This document shows, in pieces, positions 23,901 through 34,412 of a DNA stretch of 64,000 bases (position 1 is its first letter; each line of letters begins with the position of its first letter). The notes beneath the pieces were generated by a model. That model was given only the letters and a program-made list of their open reading frames with translations. It had not been told where the DNA came from and ran no database searches. A program made the translations under genes and the position numbers. The stretch is from Caecitellus pseudoparvulus (Eukaryota > Bigyra: Bicosoecida). The stretch is from positions 248,001-312,000 of the forward strand of contig CBFFRQ010000044.1 of assembly GCA_965644315.1 (NCBI GenBank). The letters run 5' to 3'.

Positions 23901-26669
23901 AAGAGCAGAGCGGTTTCAGCGTCTGGCAGCGCAGTGCAGCCTGCCAGCACCCACTGAGATACGTCATACGTTGCAGGGCCGTTCCAGTGCATCACAGTGA
24001 CTCCTCGCACCGCTCGAGGTGATTTCGATGCTGCGACCATGCCAGACACTGCAGCGGCGAACGCAGCAGCTTCGGCAGCGCATGCGTCTGCGATGCTCCC
24101 TTCCGTGGGTATGGCCTGCTTGGGAGCGAACGAGCGTGGCACGGCCGACGCACGGCGAGCGGCTCGCATCCCCCTGGCTGACGCAGACATCGGTCCACCG
24201 GCGTGTGCTGCGTGGGTGGGCCCATCCCGGAGCCAGGCTCGTGGAGAGCTCACCCGCGCGCAGTGCTGGGCAAGACACTGCAGGATGCCAAGGGAGGGAG
24301 ATGGGTCCCCCTCCTGCCCCTCCACACTCCACGTGTGGCAAGCTGCAAAGGCGCCTTGAAGACGGGCGGCGTGTGCCGGCCACATAACACAGCGCTGCAG
24401 CGTGGTGGCCCGAAGTGCGTCACTGTGTGAGCGAGCCGCGAGTGATAGGCTTGTGTGCGTCGAACTCGCCACGGGCGGCAGGTGCAACTGCACCTCAAAG
24501 GGGTCAACGACGCGCAAGGTTTGGGCACTGCCAGGCGCCGCAACCTTGCGCAATGTTCGTGTGATGCCCACCGAGAGGCGGCCCAGGAGCCAGGAGTGTG
24601 CGGCACGAAGCAGCGCGGTTGCCAGCGCACGGCACCGCAGGTGGGCCTGGGGCGGCGCCAGAGGAGTGCTGGTGACTTCCCCACTCGTCTCCACACACTG
24701 CGTTGCACTGAGGAAGTGACTGAGGGCTGCAGCGTCCACCCCCAGCAGCCTGGCCGCAGCGGATAGGTGGGACGGGTGTCGATTCCCTCGCGCCGCTGCA
24801 AGGAAGCTGGACGCCCGAAGACGTGAGGATGGGGGCCCGCCTTCTTCAACTTTGTGTTCTGAGTGGTCCCTGCCTGCAGATACCCACAGTGGGTTGTGTA
24901 GGGGCGAGTCACTGTCCTTCAAGGGCGCGACGAAGGTGCTGTGAGTCGTCGGCCGGCTTGACACTGACGTGCTGCGTTGTGTGTTCCGAGTGGAGTGCAC
25001 GCCGCTCGCACACAGCTGACTCAGGTGGATGGCAGCTGCCAGGACTTGCAGGGTCCCCCGCACGCCCTGCTCGTCGCAACCACACGCTTGCAGACAGTGG
25101 AACAGCGCCAGAAGTTCCTTCGCTGCTTGTGGCGATGCGACGGTGCTGCTGCTAGCCCCCCGCGTCTCCACACCCCATACATCTTGCAAAGTGGCGCCGT
25201 GAGGCAAGCACAGGTGCAGAAGAGTTCGGCTGAAGTTCAGGTGGGGAGGCAGGTCGCCTTGCGACGTAGCATACGGACCGCCTGGTCGCAGGGCGTGTGC
25301 TGCATAGCAGCAGGTCGCATGCAGCATGGCCAGGAGGGGACTGAGGGCGAGGATGCCACCCTGGTCTGGCGTGCCCCATGCTGCGTTTCGAGCGACGTCC
25401 CATGTTGCAGTGACTCCCACACACTTTGGCAAGACAGCGGTGTCAGCTCCTCGCCTTCGCGCGGCTGCAGCGGAAGTCGGCACATGCCCGAACACCAAGT
25501 GAAGCGACCCCGACAGCAGGTCTGTTCCACACAACACCCGGCGGAGGGTAAGGTGCAGGTGGGGTGGGGTGTTGCTGGAGTCATCGTGTGCTTGCATGCC
25601 GGGTGCGTTGCTCAGCAGTGCCGCGACGAAGCTGGGCGCAGTGCATGGGTGCCGCTGTGGGAGCAGCAGTTGGTGGAAGGCGATGGAGACTTGGGGCATC
25701 TTATGTCTCTGCTGCGTTGCGTCCTCAGGCTGGTCTGCCGGCGGCATTGCGATGCGGTGGGCCCACCCACTCCGCGCACTGCCCAGCCACGCCCACGCCC
25801 GCGCAGCCAGCTTGGGGAGGGGGGCGGCAGGGCTGTCAGCGGGAAGGAGGAGGCTCCCTGGCCCCAGCTGTACGCCAGGTGTGGCGGAGTCACCCTCCGT
25901 GCTGCGTTTCAGCGCGTATGCCAGTGCCGGCGCGCTGACGCAGGGCAGCAGCGCGCTCAGGCTTGCGCCTTCCTGGCTGTGCAGTGGGCAGAGCTCGGGC
26001 ACCCTGGCAGTGAGGACACCCTGAGCAGGTGCTGTGCTTGCGGCGCCATCGTGCACTGTCAGGCCACCCTGGTCGTCCACTGCCCAGTGTTGCTGCGATG
26101 CGAGGGCCGGAGCCCAGCCCTCGCAGCTCTCCCTCAGCACGGCAGTGGGTGGCTTGGCTGTGGGGAAGGAAGTGCGTGCGAAGCGTTGGAACAGATAAGT
26201 GCTGAGTGGATTGGGCATTGTTGCCCACCGCCCGCATGGCCTAGCGAGCCAGGCAGGGGCCCAAACACGCACCTGGCTGGGACTGGGCGCTGCGAAACGC
26301 AGAGTCGAAACGCCGCTCCACATCGACCGTGCCCCACGCTCGGTGCAGCCTCGCCAGGAGCCGCTCTTGCAAGCCATGCCATGGTGCATGTGAATCCTCT
26401 GCACCATCCACCCCAACCACGTCTTCTCGTCTTGGGAGAGCGGTGAGAGGTGCAGGTGCACCCTGCTGAGTGCGAGCGAAGCGGGCGTGGTGTCGACCCT
26501 TCACCCGCAGACCACCCTGGGCAACGAGGCCTCGCCCCTCGCCACCGCCAGTCGTGGACGTGGAGGAAAAGGAAGAGCCCGAGTCACTGTCTGAGTCACT
26601 GCCGCCCAGCGCAGCTCGCCGCCGCCGCAGCTGGGCGGCCAAGTGCGCGTGCACCGCGCCACCCTGCAT
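17930..26669 (-). CDS. Giant protein with a degenerate (pseudo-) myosin motor and one IQ motif
   Basis: Exons 26669-26273 and 26157-17930 encode 2874 residues. The intron is supported by a strong pyrimidine tract (CTTCCTTCCCCACAG) and by frame: the two parts are in different frames. Myosin-motor landmarks occur in the correct order: a helix ending LQVLAAAIHLSQL; ARLLGVDAAAL; a switch-II-like LRVVDPFE (where motors have D-I-x-G-F-E); VTVMHWNGPATYDVSQWVL (the H-x-x-G-x-V-x-Y-D segment); MQIAGVLCLAPL; and [19 protein letters not shown] (converter region). An IQ motif follows near residue 1180 (AAQCVQRWTRGFLVRRR). I find no P-loop GESGAGKT, so ATPase activity is unlikely. The C-terminal 1690 residues are Ala/Leu-rich, largely helical and unrecognised, with an acidic Ser/Asp patch around 21600-21665. 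The start ATG is the first in frame; additional upstream exons are possible. Confidence 0.65.
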
Positions 26670-26858
26670 GCTTCTGCACGCCTGCGAGCCGCCACGCGAG
26701 GCAGAGGGGGAGGAGGGCTGTGCGGTTGCCTCGCCTGAATGCCGCAATACGGCAGCACCCAGCGTGGTGCGTTTTGTGCTTCCTAGTGCATTCTAGCAGT
26801 GTGTGAGGCAGCCCACGCAGCGAACCAGCTGGGGTTCCCACCTACGTGCCCCGTCTCG

Positions 26859-29800
26859 TCAAGGCGACGAGCTTGGGGCAGGAGCTGCGCTGCCTTCTGT
26901 CGCCTGCAGGGTGATGAAGGGGTTGGGAGGGGGGTTCACGCCCGCCGGGATCACCTGCGCATCAGCCCTTGCTGCCTGCTCTGGGTGCTCCGTGCGCCAG
27001 GTCTGCACATGCGCACGCAGACGCTCCACGAAACACTCCTGGAAGATCAGTTGGCGGGCTGCGTCTTCATCCAGAACAGGGAGCCTGCCTGCTCGAGCAC
27101 CCTGTGCACCCCCCCCTGCCGCGGCGTCTGGTCCAGTGGAGGTGGGGGATGCCGCGGAGCTGCAGGGGGGGTCCTGTGCCTGTGCCGCAGAGCCGGTGCT
27201 GCCGCCGGGCATCCTGGGTGACCCGGAACACGGAACACTCACGCGCATGCCTGTGCGTGCCGCGAGGGGGGAGTCCTGCAGTGTGACGGTGGAGGGCGGC
27301 GGTGCCCCCCCAGACCCAGCGGGGAGGGGCTTGACCCACGCGTCACCCCGTGGGCCGCTGTGGCTGGCTGCGGAGCTGGAGCCCCCACTCCGATCTGACG
27401 CTGTGCGCTCAGCTTGGTGTCCTGCCAGGGCGTCCAGGCTACGGGGCCGGGGCATGGGGTGCTTTCCGGCCGAGGCTGGAGGGCGCACGAGAGCTGTGGC
27501 GGCGTGGCGTGTTGGGCCCGGCTTCTGCTGCACGCGCAGCATGCTGAGGGCGGTGGGCCCACCCTTGCCTGCTGCCGGCACCACCCCTTTTGCTGGTCTG
27601 GGCGCCTGCTTCACGGGGGTGGGGGGGCCACTGCCCGCCGCCGACCTCTCACTCTCAGTGCCGGCTTCTGGGATGGGGGGTGGGGCGGTGGCAGCTGGAG
27701 AGGTCGGCTCCAAGCTGTGCCGTGCCTTGCTGCCGGTGAGGGTGCCGTAGTCTGATGCGTTGAGGATGATGGTCTGCTGGTCACCGTCCCACACCTGTCC
27801 CAGCAGGGCCACAGGCCCCACCACAGTCACCCGCACATCCACCTGGCTGGCCTGAGGCGGCGGCAGGGGCTGGGGCCCCGAGCTGGTGTGCTGCAGGCGA
27901 CCTACACGGGCGAGGCCGCCGCCCTCGGCCCCTGGCAGGGCCCCCCCTCCGGCACCCACCTGGCCCACACCCGTGCCGAGTGACTCGCCTGCCAGGGGGT
28001 CTACCGTGGCTTGCTGCGTCTCTGACGCCTTGGGACTGGCGTAGGGGACCATGGCCACGCTCATGAGGGTGGGCCCATCGCCGCCGGTGGGCGGGCGGAT
28101 GAGAGGTGCGTTGGACCCTGGAGGCCCCGTCAGGCTGCGCCCCGCGCCGACACTGCCTCCCCCCTCCACCCGGTGCAAGGCACTGCCTTCAGACAGCACG
28201 CGGCGGAGACCAGGTTTGCCCAGGGATGTGCCCGCTGCCGGCCCTCCCCGCCGCCCCAGCACGCGTTCTGAGGACACGTACGGCACGTGGGTGCGACCAG
28301 GCGCGGCGGTGGCCAGGGCTCCAGCGCGGTGGTGGGACCAGGACGTCTCTGAGCGCTGGATGGACATGGTGCCGGCTGAGGGGGTGGTGCCGGGCGCCGA
28401 CGGCGTGCGGCGTGCGGCAGACCAGACGGTGAAGGTGGCTGCGCGGTGGAGGGAGGGTGCAGAGGGGGGGGGCGCACCCCCCCCCTTCGCCGCTGCGGCG
28501 GGTCCCAGGGACAGGCCTGCCATGGCGCCACCGGCGGGGCGTGCGCCCATGTGCAGGGGGGGCATGGCGCCACCGCCCCAGGACCCAGGAGTCACGAGCG
28601 GCGACGTGCGCCCCCCCGTCCACACAGCAGGGGGGTGCGTGGGCCCACCCCCCGCTGTCTGACTGCCCAGCTTAGGGAACAGCTCGCCACCCTGCGCCCC
28701 ATCACCACCTCCACCGCCGGTCGACGCGACCACTGTGCTGGTGGAGCCAGACGCCCCACCACTCGTGCTGGCAGGGGCAGCCGGGGGACTGGAGGCCCCA
28801 CTCACCAGGGCTTCCAGCAGGCGGCTGCTGGGGGGCACAGCTTGCAGCAAGGACGACCCGAGGGTGTGGGGTGGCATGACGCCGGCGCCGCCGACGACGT
28901 CGGCAGGTCGCACAGACCGACGGCGTAGCTCCTGCACCGGCACGGGCTCCACGGCGCCGTCTGCATCGTCTTCGTCGTGGGGGTCGTACCCGTGGGCCTC
29001 TGACTTGCTGCGGGGTTTGTCGCTGCGACCTCGGCGCCCGCGACCCTTGCGAGCCCGCCCAGCTCGCAGGAAGTCCATGAGGCAGGCGGAACGGTCGCCC
29101 GACTTGCGGGAGGTGGGCCCACCCCCCGCCTCGTCGTCGGCACTGGAGTCACAGTCGCTGCGGTCGCCAGACAGGTGGCTTGCAATGCCGATGGCAGCGT
29201 CCAGCGACGTCGCTCGGTTGTCGCGACGTGCTGCGATGGAGGCCCGGAAGACCGCCTGGCGCCGCGCCTGCAGGGTGGGGTCGCCCCCCCTCACGATGTT
29301 CCGGCGCAGGGTGGAGGCGTGGGGGTCGCCGGCTGGGCCGAGGCGGGGCGTGGTGGTGGCGGCGCCCGCGCCCGCGCCCACCCCCCCACATCCACTGCCC
29401 AAGCTCACGGCTGACGACTGGTGCACGGGGGATGCCTCTGGCCCCGCACCATGCGCACTGCCGCAGCTGTCGCCGCCGCCGCCCCCCAGGCTCAGGTGGG
29501 GCGGGGACCTGGGCCCACCACTGGCCCCAGACAGCATGGGCGACGCGGCGGGTTGCGCCACCGCCAGCTCTGCAGCGAGGAATGACTCACGGGGCAGCGT
29601 CACCTCCCCGTTGGGGCCCTGCAACGCAGCAGTGAGGCAGGAAAACAGGGACTGCGTCTGTGACTCGGGCGCGTGTGTGGGCAGGGCGCTGCCGGGGGGC
29701 ACCGCATCCGCGTACCGGGCCAGCTGGAACTGGTCCATGCGCCCGCCCACGACGCCGGGGGGGACGTGTTCCGGCAACAGGGGTGTTCCGTCCACGGCCA

Positions 29801-32278
29801 CGGGTGCCCCCACGATGGCTGCGATGGCCGCCGCCAGGCCCTGCGCCAGGGCGTCCTCGCACTCTGGCCCCGACTGGAAGGCGACGTGCTTGACCGCAGG
29901 CGTGACGATGGCTGTGGTAAGGAAGCCGCCCCACACCACAGACACCGCCGCCGCCGTGACGGCCTCCTTCTCAGGCTCCCAGGACAGGTCGTCCCCGGCA
30001 GCTGCGACGTCCGGCAGGGCTGACTCGCCGAAGGAGGGCATGCGGGCGAGGGCAGGGGAGGGGGTGGGCGCGTCCGGCCGCAGGACACTCTGCACCACTG
30101 CGCGATCTGAGGTCATGGAGAGGGCCACGGACGCGCTCATGCCCTGCGCGTGCAGCAGGCTGCCGTCCAGCTCGGGCAGCAGGCGTGTGACGTTCACCGC
30201 CCGCCGCCGCGTTCGGCGCCCTGTCCGCCCCTCCACCGCCGACATGACCCGGGCGGCCTGGATGGCGGCGGCATCCGCCAGGGACCGCTGGAAGCGCCGT
30301 CGGTCGTCTGCCGTCACGGCGCGGTGGGGCTGCACATCTGTGCCGGAGGAGACGTCCCCGGGTCCGCCCGTCAGGCTGCGGCCGGGTACGGACCCGAAGG
30401 AGGTGTCCAGGGCGGAGGGGGGGGGCGGCTCCAAGGACAAGGTGGACGCCAGGCTGGTCTGGCGGGTGGAGGGGTCTCCCCCGCCACCCACGTCACCTCC
30501 GCTGCCAGGGGTGGCGGCGTGGGGGTCCAAGGCGGAAAATGGAACAGCGGGAGGGGCAGCAGCCAGTGCCGCCAGGGCAGGGGTGGGGGGTAGCCCCTGC
30601 AGGGCATCGGCGTCCCCCTGCCCCCGGTGGCTGGAGGTGCTGTCAGAGACGGAGTCTGACTCGTCGGAGTCACTGAGTGGCAGCGCGGATGAGGGCGACG
30701 CCGCCGGCGTACCACCCCCACCCGACGCTTGAGGGCTGACGCTGGATGAGAAGCGGATGGCAGGGGGGGGCAGTGTGCGCAGGATGGGGGATGCCCGTGG
30801 CGCACCCCCCGTCATGCGCACGGCAGCCATCTGCCGCGCCTGGTTCCAAATGTCCAGCAGGGCACACTTGCGCATGAACACGTTGCGGTTGGCCTCCAGG
30901 TCCTCCCGCGTGTACGTGTTCAGGCCGGGCAGCCACCCCGAAATGTCGTTCAGCGTCATGCCAGCGGCGACGCCCTGCTGCAGCAGGAGACTGCCCATGC
31001 GCACGAGCTCCAAGCACTGCTCCCGGATGTGCAGGGTGCGGCGCAGCATGGCGATGTCGGCTTCCACGTCCAGACGCGCGATGTAAGCTCGCAGGTCGGC
31101 GTGCACCGGCTCCCGCATGGCTGGCGCCTTGGCCCACTCCTTCTCCATGAACTGCATGGCCGACGGCATGCAGTAGCCGTGGTCGATGGGGATCAGAGTC
31201 CACATGTTCCCGTCTCCTGCCTCGCGCACCTGCAGCAAGTTCTCGTAGTTCCGGTCTGTGTTCATGATGCGGATGTCCAGCGCGGCGATGTTCTGCACGA
31301 CCTCAGGTCGGAAGGACGTCCACCACCGCTCCAGACACCCCCCCCGCACAAACACCTGGAAGGAGCCCAGCTTGCGGGGGGGGGGCCGATACCCCCCTGG
31401 TGGGGACAGGGGACTGCTCGCAGCAGGCGAGGCACTCCCCCCGCTGCCACCGCCGCCGCAAGCAGCCGCCGCCCCGGGACCAGGGGCAGGCGTCAACACG
31501 CTGTAGGAACGGGACCACGCCTCCACCAGCCCCGTGGGCGGCACGCCCGCCCTGCCCTCGTGGTCCATCAGGTACGCTGCCACTTCCCGCACACACCCCT
31601 CGCCAGACATGATGCCAGGCTGGATGGGGGAGTACGTGCCCATGGCGGCCACGTTGCCCCGAGGGTTGTTCGGGGCGTAGGGCTCCTCATCCTGGGGCTT
31701 GAAACACGCCACGCGCCTGGGGGCGAACGGAAGCAGGGGCAGTGTGTGCGCTGCGGACTTTGCTGCCGCGCCGCAACACGCACCTGCCGTCAACAGTGCT
31801 GAGGAAGTACGCTCCACCCGTCCCATTGCCAGCCAGTTCGGGGCGCCTGCCGGAGTCTTGTCCCAGTGCGACCTGTGCACAGGGCAAGGGGGTGGTGTGG
31901 ACTTGCGCGCGGAATTTGCTTCGTGTGTCCTGCGCGCCTCACCTGCACCAACACTTCCTCCAGCTCGGGTGGGAAGGGGCACTGGCTTCGCAACGAAACG
32001 ATGCCCCACTGCCCTGATGCCTGCAAGTCAGGCATGCGCAGCGAAAAGTCTATGCGCGCCCCCTGCGGAATGCTGTCGTCCAGAGCCTCATCGTTGTGCA
32101 GCTCCCTGCGCTGGTACTGCAGCACCTGCTGCCCGACGGGCACACCCAGCCGCTGCTCCAGGAGGGCCTTGATGGCGCTGATGCGCGTGAAGTTCGCAAC
32201 AGACAGGTTCAAGACATGCAGCGCTTCGCCGTCCCGCCTGTCGCTGGTGAAGATGTGGACTCGGAGCTCGTGGGTCAT
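26859..32278 (-). CDS. Type II phosphatidylinositol 4-kinase gamma-like with ubiquitin-like domain
   Basis: Exons 32278-31943, 31872-31784 and 31716-26859 give 1760 residues. Residues 4-85 form a ubiquitin-like domain (LNLSVANFTRISAIKALLEQ, DSIPQGARIDF), as in plant and Dictyostelium PI4K-gamma proteins. The PI3/4-kinase domain spans about residues 118-445. It has GGAYFLSTVDGRRVACFKP with the ATP-binding Lys (restored by splicing intron 2), DEEPYAPNNPRG, GEGCVREVAAYLMDH, the catalytic-loop motif NTDRNYENLL, and PIDHGYCMP in place of DFG. Plant members of this family have been reported to act as protein kinases rather than lipid kinases, so substrate is uncertain. The remaining 1300 residues are Ser/Gly/Pro/Ala-rich and presumably disordered, with dispersed basic patches. 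A short helical, Gln/Arg-rich segment (FQECFVERLRAHVQTW) near the C-terminus may bind a partner. The next gene downstream, the myosin-like one, starts 189 bp away on the same strand. Confidence 0.9.
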
Positions 32279-32856
32279 GGCTGGCAAAGGGAGAAGCTAT
32301 GCAGCACAACGTTCAGGCAGTGCAGACACCCTGCATGTGCTCGTGGCGTGGGTGCGCTGCCGTTTGTGGCCAGGCAGCAAGCCTCCGGTGCGGGTGGCGC
32401 AGTGCAGCAGGAGAAACGCTGGCGCGTTGCTGCCAGCATCTGCTCACCCAAACGCCTTCACAGCACGTGCAGGCACATGGTCAAAGGGGACGTGCCTTAT
32501 ACCACACCGGGCCTGGGCATTTGACCGAGCAGTGCCTCTGCCACAGCGTGCGGCCCCCCCCCCCTCGGCGTGGTGGTGAGCGGGTGTGTGCCGCTGGTGC
32601 GTGAGGCAACTTTGTCTCAAGTGCACCACCTCGCACCTTGTGGCAGGGCAGCGCCTGCGGCGTGGAGGCAGTGCATGCCACGCGTACACTTGCCAGTGCA
32701 CCCCCCCTCGCGACTCATCCACCTTGCATTGCACCTTCACCACTGCGAAGCCTCGCCAGTCCTGGCCTCTCGCCACCTGGCCGCCTCCACAGTCACACCG
32801 GGCGGAGCCCGTCCCAGCGCCACTGGACGGGGCTGTGCTACAGTGCCTTCCCCCCC
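32279..32856. other. Intergenic, no gene seen
   Basis: 578 bp between the PI4K-gamma-like start codon and the stop codon of the upstream methyltransferase gene, both on the minus strand. It holds the PI4K promoter. Open frames here have no family resemblance. Confidence 0.5.
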
Positions 32857-33894
32857 TCACGGCGCCTGGGGCATGGAGTTGAACACTGTGGCCCAGTAAG
32901 CACAGCGCTTGCCGTCGGTGCGAGGCCCCTCCTCCGCCTCGTCCCACTTCATGAGGCCCTTGAAGTGCTGCATGATGTAAGGTCGCATGTGCATGCCGCC
33001 CACCGCGTCGCGCGAGCCGCCCGTGTGGTAGAACCACACCGTGTCCTTGTGTGTCACCGTCTTGAGTGCGTACAGCATGTCGGACGGGTGGATGGCGTCC
33101 AGGAACATGAAGTCACAGCTGATGCCCTCCTGCGCTGCCTTGGCAAAGGTGGCCTTGAAGTCGCCCTGGTGCAGGGTGACACGGGGCCCGAACACGCCGC
33201 GGAGGTACCCCGCGACCTTGGCCTGGATGTCCGACCCCAGGTCGAACGAGTGCACGTGTGGCTTCCACTCCACAGACCCTGCAGCCATGAGCAGCGTGGA
33301 CACGCCAGTGCCCATGCCCACCTCGCAGACGCTGCCGGGGCCCTTGGCACGCTTCACCATGTCAAACATGAACTTCTGTGTTCCGCCGCAAATGGCCAAG
33401 CCGCCGTAGCCACCCCCCTGCCCTGCGTTGATGATCATCACGTCACGCACGTTGGCCTGCAGATCAGGCGGCAGCTCCGTGGAGATGTTCACCTTCTGCA
33501 ACTCCGATGGCACGCCGCCCAGGGGCTTTGGCTTGGGGGGCGTCACCGGCTTGGGAGGCGGCGGGCAAACCACTGGCTTGGGCTCGGGAGCCTTCTCGAC
33601 GCTGGCGGGAGTGTTGGCAGGCGCCTGCACGTACACGACGGGCAAGAACCCGCTGGGGACGTTCTCTGCGGCAACATAGCCCCCCTTGATGTCTGCACGC
33701 GCGACGACTGCGTCTGGGACGACAGTGGCGGGCTTCACAGCGTGCACGGTGGCAGCGGCGCCGACTGCTGCAGGCGTCGGTTGTGACGAATCGGACAGGC
33801 ACTGGTTGGCCCCTACGAGAGACAGGATAACCAGGGCTGCCCCCAGGGCAGCAGCAATCCACATCCAGTGGCTCTGCTTCATGGCGTTGGCCAT
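32857..33894 (-). CDS. Signal-anchored class I SAM-dependent methyltransferase
   Basis: 345 residues, single exon. The N-terminus has a short cytosolic stretch followed by one hydrophobic helix (WIAAALGAALVILSLVGA), the topology of a type II Golgi or ER enzyme. Then comes a Pro/Lys-rich stem (CPPPPKPVTPPKPKPLG). The catalytic domain begins near residue 150. SAM-binding motif I is VCEVGMGTGVSTLLM (E-x-G-x-G-x-G), motif II is around HSFDLGSD, and a post-I acidic strand DFMFLDAIHP gives the catalytic-fold Asp. This is the arrangement of small-molecule O-methyltransferase-like folds (Methyltransf_24 type). It is probably a lumenal methyltransferase acting on glycans or glycoconjugates; the target is not identifiable. 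It diverges from the double glycosyltransferase gene across 518 bp. Confidence 0.8.
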   Translation of the reverse strand: MANAMKQSHWMWIAAALGAALVILSLVGANQCLSDSSQPTPAAVGAAATVHAVKPATVVPDAVVARADIKGGYVAAENVPSGFLPVVYVQAPANTPASVEKAPEPKPVVCPPPPKPVTPPKPKPLGGVPSELQKVNISTELPPDLQANVRDVMIINAGQGGGYGGLAICGGTQKFMFDMVKRAKGPGSVCEVGMGTGVSTLLMAAGSVEWKPHVHSFDLGSDIQAKVAGYLRGVFGPRVTLHQGDFKATFAKAAQEGISCDFMFLDAIHPSDMLYALKTVTHKDTVWFYHTGGSRDAVGGMHMRPYIMQHFKGLMKWDEAEEGPRTDGKRCAYWATVFNSMPQAP

Positions 33895-34412
33895 GCTGCC
33901 AGCTCAGGCAGGGCGAGCAGCACCACGTGACAGCCAGCGATGAAACGCTTGCACTCGGACCAATGCAGGGGCGTGGTGCCGGCGCTGGGGCAGCTTTCGT
34001 GTTCCGGGGGCGCCTGTGGTTGGTGTGATTTGGGGTTGTGTGGGCTTGTGGATGTCTGGCTCCTGCCATGGCCTGGGGGGGCATGGCCATGGGACTCCAG
34101 CACCTCATGTGCCTCCTGCCTCCACCGCGATCCGCAGTCCATGCAAACCGCTGCCCGCCACACTGTCCACAAACACTCCTGGCGTGCCAGTTTTTGTCTG
34201 GGCGCCCCAGCTAGGGCACACGGTCAAGTTACTTTGTCCTCTGCCCACTGTGCCGCAGACTTGGCCGCTCTCCGCAGCTTCGTGCAGTGTGGGTGGCGTT
34301 TCATCTTCGCCACTGCGCGACAAGCGGCACGCCACCGTGCCTGCCGCCGCCGTGCTTGCCCCAGGCAACGAGTGCCGCCACGCACGACCGTGTCACGCAT
34401 TTCATCCCCCGC
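33895..34412. promoter_or_regulatory. Divergent promoter interval (methyltransferase / double glycosyltransferase)
   Basis: 518 bp between two diverging start codons. An open frame continues upstream of the glycosyltransferase ATG but contains no earlier ATG in that frame. No TATA element was identified. Confidence 0.4.

Noticed and set aside
24977-26446. 489-codon open frame on the plus strand
   Set aside because: Antisense to the degenerate myosin motor region; no recognisable protein features.
26670-26747. Longer N-terminus for the myosin-like protein
   Set aside because: The frame is open but its only earlier start would be TTG; the first ATG is at 26669.
28735-30732. 665-codon open frame on the plus strand
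   Set aside because: It lies antisense to the PI4K-gamma-like tail and is a GC-bias by-product with no domain; the minus-strand frame continues from the kinase domain.
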